From: Chara braunii
Lineage: Eukaryota; Streptophyta; Charophyceae; Charales; Characeae
Reading direction: 5' to 3'
Assembly (NCBI GenBank): GCA_003427395.1
Contig: BFEA01000678.1
Location: forward strand, 639,385-663,497
Length of the DNA stretch: 24,113 nt
Shown here: positions 18,881 to 24,113 of the stretch, piece after piece
Numbering within the stretch: position 1 is the stretch's first letter
Layout of the letters: every line of letters starts with the position of its first letter
Notes under the pieces: model-generated
Seen by the model: the letters and a program-made list of their open reading frames with translations, nothing else
Told to the model about the DNA's origin: nothing
Databases searched by the model: none
Translations under genes and position numbers: made by a program

Positions 18881-19078
18881 AAGCGGGGAGTAAAGAAGTT
18901 CTTGATGAAGAGTTCGCTGGATGAGATTGACATGGTCGAGCCACTTAGACGGGCCCTTCGGCAGCCCATGCAGTGCTCTATTCTGGAGTACCTGGCGGCA
19001 TCGAAGCCGACTCACGATGAGTTGCAGATGATCACGCGGAAGACTCGCATACCTCTATCAGAGGAGGCTCAGGGGGGG
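18881..19078 (+). pseudogene. Gag-protease linker, same frame as gag
   Basis: After the gag TGA the same frame stays open to 19105, with protein-like sequence (SSLDEIDMVEPLRRALRQPM, LEYLAASKPTHDELQ, TRKTRIPLSEEAQ). The text then changes frame in a seven-G run (19072-19078) and continues as the protease frame. I read it as the linker of a once continuous Gag-Pol polyprotein. The ATG at 18905 is not needed as a start. Confidence 0.6.
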
Positions 19079-19116
19079 CCCTTAAGGCGGAAGCTTCTAC
19101 CGTAGCAGTAACGGGG

Positions 19117-19875
19117 GTGACTGCCAGAGCGGATCGCATGGCGACAGTCCTTCTTGATGGGATGGAAGGTGCGCCTCCAGACAAGTTTTACATACTCGGT
19201 AGTGGGGCCGTGGAGACGATCATAAACGATGGAGCGGTACTAGATGCTGTGATCGATAACGGCAGTGAGGCTGACATTATAAACGAGGATCTGGCAGTAC
19301 AGGTTGGACTGGGCCTCGATAGGTCATACCTATTCGAGATAGAGACTGCTAATGGGAGAAAGCAACAGATCACTGGGGTTTGTCACAAGGCAGTCATAGA
19401 GGTCCAAGGGGTACGAGTGACCCTACCCGTCTTTGCAGTCAAGAACTGCAGCTTTGATCTGCTCTTGGAACGAACGTGGTTGAGCCACGTGCATGCGGTG
19501 ACGATAGAGCGACCAGATGGGAGCCAAACATTGTCCATTAAGAAGCTAGATGGGACGCGGGTTATGATTGAGACGGTGGAGTATCGGGACCCGAGGAACA
19601 GAGCAGCTCTCGCAGTGGGAGCACGACCCAGTGATCAGATTAAGTCATTACCTATCTCTGGCCGCGCGGTGCGATTTCGTGAGAAGAAGTATGGACCACT
19701 GCTCACAGAGGACAAAGGTCGGATCGTGGAAGTGGAAGATTTGGGGAGTCGGCTGATAGTAGACGCCAACTCGTACCCAAAGGAGACAGATGAGGAATTT
19801 GGCGGGGTGGTATCTGTGTCTTTTTTAAGGGCACGCCCCCCTATGGGGGGATACCCAAGCGATACAAGCGAGTAG
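19117..19875 (+). CDS. pol: Aspartic protease (PR) of Pol
   Basis: This retropepsin-like protease would act as a dimer to cut Gag-Pol inside the particle. The flap-fold elements are visible: the active-site block VLDAVIDNGSEADIIN with Asp-Asn-Gly-Ser at residues 47-50 (nt 19255-19266), a turn and strand LFEIETANGRKQQITG, then VTLPVFAVKNCSFDLLLERT ending the domain. Most relatives have Asp-Thr/Ser-Gly; Asn at the second place is unusual. The frame opens at about 19079, so no start codon is needed: the first ATG is at 19138 and translation should come from the upstream gag frame. The frame ends in TAG at 19873-19875, but coding-like sequence moves one frame over at the six-G run 19845-19850 and leads into the RT. 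Confidence 0.82.
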   Translation: MTARADRMATVLLDGMEGAPPDKFYILGSGAVETIINDGAVLDAVIDNGSEADIINEDLAVQVGLGLDRSYLFEIETANGRKQQITGVCHKAVIEVQGVRVTLPVFAVKNCSFDLLLERTWLSHVHAVTIERPDGSQTLSIKKLDGTRVMIETVEYRDPRNRAALAVGARPSDQIKSLPISGRAVRFREKKYGPLLTEDKGRIVEVEDLGSRLIVDANSYPKETDEEFGGVVSVSFLRARPPMGGYPSDTSE

Positions 19876-19898
19876 CTCAAAAGGTTAAGCCAGCAGCG

Positions 19899-20345
19899 GT
19901 GGGCCGCGAGCGATCTGCACTGGAAGGGATATCGGAAGAAGAGATCGCCAAAGAAATCAAAGAAAGAAAGAAAAAGGAGCCGCAACGCCTAACGGAAGAG
20001 AGAATAGCAGGGATGGACATCGGAGATGGAAATCTAACCCCACAGGAGCAAGAACGTGTGGTAGAAGTCCTGAAGACATGCGATAAGGCTATAGCTTTCA
20101 GTGACGCGGGGCGCGGTAGGGTTGACCCTCGATACGCTAAGCCAGCAAGGATTTACATGATTCCACATGTTCCTTGGAATGACGCAGGATGGAAATACGC
20201 CCAGAAGGAGAAGGAAGAAGTTATCGCTTTCCTGAAGGAAAAAATGGTTTCCCATGTTGCGGAACCGTCTGATAACGCTTATGCTAATCGATGGTTCTTC
20301 CTACGAAAGCCGAATGGCAAGATCCGATGGATCCAGGACCTTTAG
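19899..20345 (+). pseudogene. pol: Reverse transcriptase N-terminal part, ended by an in-frame TAG
   Basis: The frame actually opens at about 19850, continuing from the protease after a frame change. It encodes a charged linker (SEEEIAKEIKERKKKEPQR) and then the RT fingers: a YMIPHVPWNDAGWKYAQKE stretch, AEPSDNAYANRWFFLRKPNG and KIRWIQDL. That last motif normally continues DLQ/R-x-LN-x-x-T, and here a TAG (20343-20345) stands at the Gln/Arg position. The next frame picks up at once as KVNAVT in the same phase. A CAG-to-TAG change explains it, so RT would be lost without readthrough. Confidence 0.82.
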
Positions 20346-20357
20346 AAAGTCAACGCG

Positions 20358-23228
20358 GTGACGATACGAGACGTGGGCTCCGTGCCACATGCCGATTTAC
20401 TGGCTGAAGGCGTCGCGGGCAGGTCGATTTATTCGGTCTGTGATCTGTTCTCAGGGTATGATGAGGTACCCTTTGATCCTAGGGACAGGCATCTCACGGC
20501 TATGCACACGCCATTGGGACTGATACAGATGATGGTCGTCCCTATGGGTTGGACTAATGGGGTAGCCGTTTTTCAGAGAGCCATGGTAGCCGTCCTCAAG
20601 GACTTCATCCCTGATAAGGTTGAAGTTTTTCTGGATGATTTTCCTATTAAGGGGCCAGTAAAGAAGGATGAGACCGAGGTTGTACCACGAGTTAGAAGAT
20701 TCGTCGAGCAGCACCTAACAGATATTTGCGCGGTACTCGAGCAGCTGGACGATGCGAAATTAACGGTCAGCGGAACAAAGAGCCGATGGGCCGTCTCGAC
20801 TATTAAGATCTTGGGCTTTATCTGTGACTCGAGAGGACGTCGAGCAGATCCGGCGAAGCTAGACAAACTCCTGAACTGGCCGTCACCGTTACATAGTCGA
20901 ACCGAGGTCCAACAGTTTCTGGGAGTGGTCAGTTACTGGCGTATATTCATACGGGGGTATGCGGAGAAGGCTGAGCCATTGAGGTTACTCCTTCAAAAGA
21001 CTGAAAAATTTTACTGGGATTCCTCGCAGGAACTCGCTATGCAAGAGCTTAAAGACGAATTTAAGGAGGGAGGACGCATACTGGGCGTGCCATTCTTTGA
21101 CGATGAGACCGAGAGACCCTTCATAGTATCCACGGATGCTGGACCTTGTTCAGTTGGAGGGTTGCTGTCTCAGAAAGACGTTGAAGGACAGGAAAGGCCG
21201 TTAAGGTTTGAGAGTAGGACACTTAATACGGCAGAACGAAACTACAGTCAATTCAAGAAGGAAGTGTTGGCCGTTCTACAGTGTCTGGACACGTCCAGAC
21301 ACTATATCTATGGGCGTCGGTTCATCTTGAGAGTAGATCCCACAGCGGTTGCCTCTGTCCTCCAGAAGGACTTTAGCCTGACGGACCCGACCATTGCTCG
21401 ATGGCTGATACGGATTCGGCTATATGATTATGCAGTTGAGAGGATATCTGGCACTAAAAATGTCGTGGCAGATGGGCTTTCGCGCATCCCTCTTGAGGTC
21501 GAGCGCCTGATAGTAGCTGGGGCCCTGACATTGGTAGAGCCGAGGTACGCCGAACGATTTCTGGTTAACCTTTACGAGGGCAAGTACCGAACGATCGGGC
21601 TACACCTGTCAGGAGAGGAGAGTCAAGAATCAGATATCCAGAGACAAGCGGCGCAGTACTGCCTCAGAGCCGGCCATCTATTTCGAAGGCCGGTCGGCTC
21701 GGGGATGCCCTTACGAGTAGTCTTTGACCCTGAGGAGAGACAGACGATAGTTGCGGAACTTCACGACGGGGTAGTCGGAGGACACAGAGGAGTCAAAGAA
21801 ACCTACGAAAAGGTACGCAGGTTGTACTGGTGGGAAGGACAGTATAAGGACGTCGAGAGGTACTGCATGACCTGCGAGGAATGCCAGAAGAGAGCTCTTG
21901 TGAAATACAAAGAGCCTCTCCATCCATCATATCCCACCAGACCAAGAGAGAAGGTACACATCGATCTGGTGAAGATGCCGAAAGGAGTAGGCAATATGAA
22001 ATACGTCGTGAACATACGAGACGATTTCACTGGGTTCGTGGACGGTAGACCTATCAGGAGTAAGACGACAAAGGAAGTGAAGAACTTCGTCCTGGAGTAC
22101 TTATGTAAATATGGTTGCATCAGCAAGATAGTGATGGACAGAGGGTCTGAGTTTTTAGCTGACGAGGTTCAGAGTGTGTTCAAGAGAGCCGGGGCGAGAG
22201 TTTCGATGGCCACCGCCTACCACCCACAGTCGAACTCCCCAGTAGAGAGGGGGCATCAGACTCTGATAGCGTCACTATCCAAGTGGTGCAAAGGTAAGGA
22301 CAGTGATTGGCCACGGTATTTTCGATATGCGATATGGGCGGACAACGTCACGGTCCAGGCTAACACTGGGTACCCACCCTACACCTTGTGGTTTGGGCGA
22401 CATTTTCCGCACCCCATAGAATTTCACATCGACAGCTGGACGACCATTGACTGGGCGGAGGAGATGTCCCGAGAGGAGCTCATAGCTACCCGAACAAGAC
22501 AGATAGCCTACGGCTTGGAAGACAACCTTATGACAGCGGCAGATCGTCTGGCAGTGGAAAGGGACAAAGGTAAAGAGAGATGGGATAAGAACGTGCGGAT
22601 CAAAAAGGAGAGGGTGAGCACAGGAGATATGGTCCTTCTCTACGACGCAGCACTGGAAAGGACCTGGACCGGAAAACTCGCAAACAGATGGATGAGACCT
22701 TACAGAGTGGTTGAGGCACTCGACTGGGGTACATATATGATAGCGGAATTAGACGGATCCAAGTGGAAGGGCCTAGTGGCAGGTGCTAGGTTAAAGTTGT
22801 TTAGACCCAGGTCTGCACCCACCTTATCGCTGACAGGCCCGAAAGGGAAAGGGAAGGCCAAAATGGAGGATGGAACTCCCTCGAGGCGATATGAGGCGGG
22901 AGAGAGTTCCAAGAAGAGGAAAAGGGTGGAGAAAAGAAAGGTCAAAGGGTTGGCGATGGGAAAGAGGAAGAAATGGTTATTCGTGCTCAGGAGAGCCAGA
23001 CGGAGAGTTCGTATTAGACAAGCTGACGAGTCGGCACCTATCACGGGCCGACGTCAGAAGAGAGAGAGAATCCTTTCCAGGCCAGATTTTCGAAGAAAAA
23101 GGGGAGTCAAGAAGCGTTTTCTTAATCCCAGAACTCATAACGAACTGAAACATAAGACAATTGAACGCCGACATGGGCGTCCTTTATGGGAAATCACCCT
23201 GAAGCTCGTCCGCTTCGTTTTGACGTAA
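20358..23228 (+). CDS. pol: Pol: reverse transcriptase, RNase H, integrase, basic tail
   Basis: This is the main part of Pol, 956 codons, in phase with the preceding RT fragment; the apparent start is GTG, so it is a continuation and not an independent gene. RT: palm Asp in SVCDLFSGYDE (residue 29) and the FLDD box (91-94; YxDD in most relatives). RNase H: Asp260 (STDAG), Glu302, Asp327 and Asp372 (VVADGLSR). Integrase: zinc site His469, His476, Cys506, Cys509 (HX6H...CX2C); core Asp536, Asp594, Glu630 with the D-35-E spacing; a GPY/F-like RWMRPYRVVE near 778. After that come about 140 Lys/Arg-rich residues (KKRKRVEKRKVKG, FRRKRGVKKRF) that could serve nuclear import or DNA binding. No chromodomain and no second RNase H were seen. 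All catalytic residues are present, so this part decayed late. Confidence 0.93.
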   Translation: MTIRDVGSVPHADLLAEGVAGRSIYSVCDLFSGYDEVPFDPRDRHLTAMHTPLGLIQMMVVPMGWTNGVAVFQRAMVAVLKDFIPDKVEVFLDDFPIKGPVKKDETEVVPRVRRFVEQHLTDICAVLEQLDDAKLTVSGTKSRWAVSTIKILGFICDSRGRRADPAKLDKLLNWPSPLHSRTEVQQFLGVVSYWRIFIRGYAEKAEPLRLLLQKTEKFYWDSSQELAMQELKDEFKEGGRILGVPFFDDETERPFIVSTDAGPCSVGGLLSQKDVEGQERPLRFESRTLNTAERNYSQFKKEVLAVLQCLDTSRHYIYGRRFILRVDPTAVASVLQKDFSLTDPTIARWLIRIRLYDYAVERISGTKNVVADGLSRIPLEVERLIVAGALTLVEPRYAERFLVNLYEGKYRTIGLHLSGEESQESDIQRQAAQYCLRAGHLFRRPVGSGMPLRVVFDPEERQTIVAELHDGVVGGHRGVKETYEKVRRLYWWEGQYKDVERYCMTCEECQKRALVKYKEPLHPSYPTRPREKVHIDLVKMPKGVGNMKYVVNIRDDFTGFVDGRPIRSKTTKEVKNFVLEYLCKYGCISKIVMDRGSEFLADEVQSVFKRAGARVSMATAYHPQSNSPVERGHQTLIASLSKWCKGKDSDWPRYFRYAIWADNVTVQANTGYPPYTLWFGRHFPHPIEFHIDSWTTIDWAEEMSREELIATRTRQIAYGLEDNLMTAADRLAVERDKGKERWDKNVRIKKERVSTGDMVLLYDAALERTWTGKLANRWMRPYRVVEALDWGTYMIAELDGSKWKGLVAGARLKLFRPRSAPTLSLTGPKGKGKAKMEDGTPSRRYEAGESSKKRKRVEKRKVKGLAMGKRKKWLFVLRRARRRVRIRQADESAPITGRRQKRERILSRPDFRRKRGVKKRFLNPRTHNELKHKTIERRHGRPLWEITLKLVRFVLT

Positions 23229-23238
23229 GTGAAAAGGG

Positions 23239-23256
23239 CTCGACGGGGGCGTCGAG
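23239..23256 (+). other. Perfect 7-bp hairpin with G4 loop after pol
   Basis: CTCGACG (23239-23245), GGGG, CGTCGAG (23250-23256) lies 11 nt after the pol stop and 18 nt before the 3' LTR. The region should contain the polypurine tract that primes plus-strand DNA, but no long purine run is present; the best candidates are GTGAAAAGGG (23229-23238) and GAGAAGTGG (23254-23262). The role of the hairpin is unknown. Confidence 0.7.
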
Positions 23257-23273
23257 AAGTGGTCCGGGCTAAC

Positions 23274-24113
23274 TGTCAGGCGGTCACAATAAGTGCGCCG
23301 CCTGAAATCTGCGGTTTTGGGACTTAGGCTCAGGGACAAGTCCGTGTTTTGACGGTACTCTGATATGACCAGGCAACAAAAATTAGGGGAACTCAGGGCA
23401 CCCCGGATTTGGGCGCACTGAACCTTACGAGTAACCCTCAGGGATGGCAAAATGGGTAGCCGCTCCCGGCATATCTAGGGACCGTCATTTCAGCCCGATC
23501 TGAGGCTAGGCCTCGTATGGCCGACCACAAGGGGGCATCGCGGGGACTAGCCCCGCTGCAACGTTTTTGCAGCATACGACCGCGGTCGAAATGAGGCCTC
23601 AATTGTTTGTCTATTTTAGTACCCTAACTAAAGATGGGGAAGAGGGATTAAGACCAGTGCGGGAGAAGAGAAAAACATAATATCCCTTAATTTTTTTATT
23701 TTTCACGGCATTTAATTCAAGGGGGTTTACCCTTATTATTTTATGATTCCCGACAATGAAATTAAAAACATAGAAAGAGATTAAAAATGGTAAAAGAGAA
23801 AAGAAACAGAAGGAATTCGGCCATTTATTTAAACTTTCTCGGAATCTAATTTTGGGGAACTTACAGTTGATTTACTATTTCCGACAATAGAATTAAGGAA
23901 ATGGAAGAATGATGAAAAACGATGAAAGGGACGGGAACCCATGATTATTGGGAGATTGGCCTAATTTCGCCTCGATTACCCGCCATCAGCCCTGACCCCG
24001 GATTGAACATTTTCCCCGGATTTTAACAGTTTTCACTACTGCCGATGGTTGAGGTTCCCTGCATCGCTTTCGCTGGTTTGCTTGATTACTAACACTACCA
24101 CAGTTGGGATGTT
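23274..24113 (+). repeat. 3' LTR, first 840 bp
   Basis: It aligns end to end with 4767-5606 without net insertion or deletion. By eye I count 16 substitutions, all in the first 313 positions; the remaining roughly 527 positions are identical apart from an N at 5187 in the 5' copy. The window ends inside it, so the right LTR end and target duplication cannot be checked. Confidence 0.95.

Larger units (their letters stand above)
4767..24113 (+). mobile_element. Giant Ty3/gypsy LTR retrotransposon (right end outside window)
   Basis: Two direct copies of a sequence starting TGTCAGGCGG (4767 and 23274) flank a primer binding site and gag-PR-RT-RH-IN in that order. Integrase after RNase H is the Ty3/gypsy arrangement. 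The 5' LTR is about 4,969 bp and a further 7 kb lies between the primer site and gag, so the full element should be near 23.5 kb if the 3' LTR is equally long. The tRNA-Asp-type primer site is typical of plant Athila/Tat-group elements; giant LTRs plus an extra pre-gag region recall Ogre. No chromodomain, no second (archaeal-type) RNase H and no env-like gene were seen. Possible 5-bp target CACGT lies at 4762-4766; its partner is outside the window. This copy is broken by stops and frameshifts. Confidence 0.9.

Noticed and set aside
19072-19078. Programmed -1 frameshift between gag and protease
   Set aside because: The G-run would suit it, but a TGA at 18878 already ends gag upstream and a second similar shift inside Pol is needed; decay or run-length error fits better.
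21480-21720. Second, archaeal-type RNase H as in some Tat elements
   Set aside because: The stretch between RNase H and the integrase zinc site is too short and lacks acidic catalytic motifs.
22684-23228. Chromodomain or env-like gene after integrase
   Set aside because: The C-terminus is only basic and low-complexity; no aromatic cage residues, signal peptide or membrane segment seen.
1-24113. tRNA, rRNA, CRISPR or bacterial operon features
   Set aside because: No cloverleaf, rRNA core or spaced direct repeats with unique spacers were seen; the tRNA-like sequence at 9740 is only the primer binding site.

Overview
The window is plant-type repetitive nuclear DNA: a very large Ty3/gypsy LTR retrotransposon that has jumped into an older, decayed PIF/Harbinger-type DNA transposon. 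No host housekeeping gene, tRNA, rRNA or CRISPR array was seen. A green-plant-lineage host is supported by the primer binding site, which is close to the complement of a plant tRNA-Asp 3' end, and by the transposon families. The style of both elements recalls charophyte genomes such as Chara, but that is recollection and not a search result. Scattered single Ns and one library-adaptor-like insert point to a short-read draft assembly.

Layout. 1-1390: microsatellite, homopolymer runs and non-coding DNA. 1391-2731 (+): Harbinger-type DDE transposase pseudogene. 2732-4052: non-coding. 4053-4766 (-): the C-terminal part of a second protein, convergent with the transposase and cut at 4766/4767 by the retrotransposon. 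4767-9735: 5' LTR of about 4.97 kb, with several nested tandem repeats. 9740-9760: primer binding site. 9761-11537: long leader with stem-loops. 11538-16501: an extra coding region before gag, unrecognised and decayed, that appears to be built from diverged copies of one module (A-E). 16531-16605: 25-bp triple repeat. 16634-19078: gag. 19079-19875: protease. 19850-23228: reverse transcriptase, RNase H, integrase and a basic tail. 23274-24113: first 840 bp of the 3' LTR, cut by the window end. If the 3' LTR is as long as the 5' LTR, the element is about 23.5 kb, within the size range of Ogre/Tat-type giants.

How the parts relate. Gag would form the particle, protease would cut the polyprotein, RT/RNase H would copy the RNA from the tRNA-Asp primer, and integrase would insert the DNA. 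The pre-gag region sits where Ogre-type elements carry ORF1, whose role is unknown. Catalytic residues are largely retained, but this copy is broken. Gag-pol has in-frame stops at 16820, 16856, 18878 and 20343, and frame changes in the G-runs at 19072-19078 and 19845-19850. The pre-gag region carries many stops, a 34-bp frame-shifting duplication and a 38-nt adaptor-like insert.

Most worth following up: the repeated-module pre-gag region with Trp/Gly-rich acidic segments; the twin leader hairpins with different but still complementary stems; and the 38-nt insert whose omission keeps a reading frame open.
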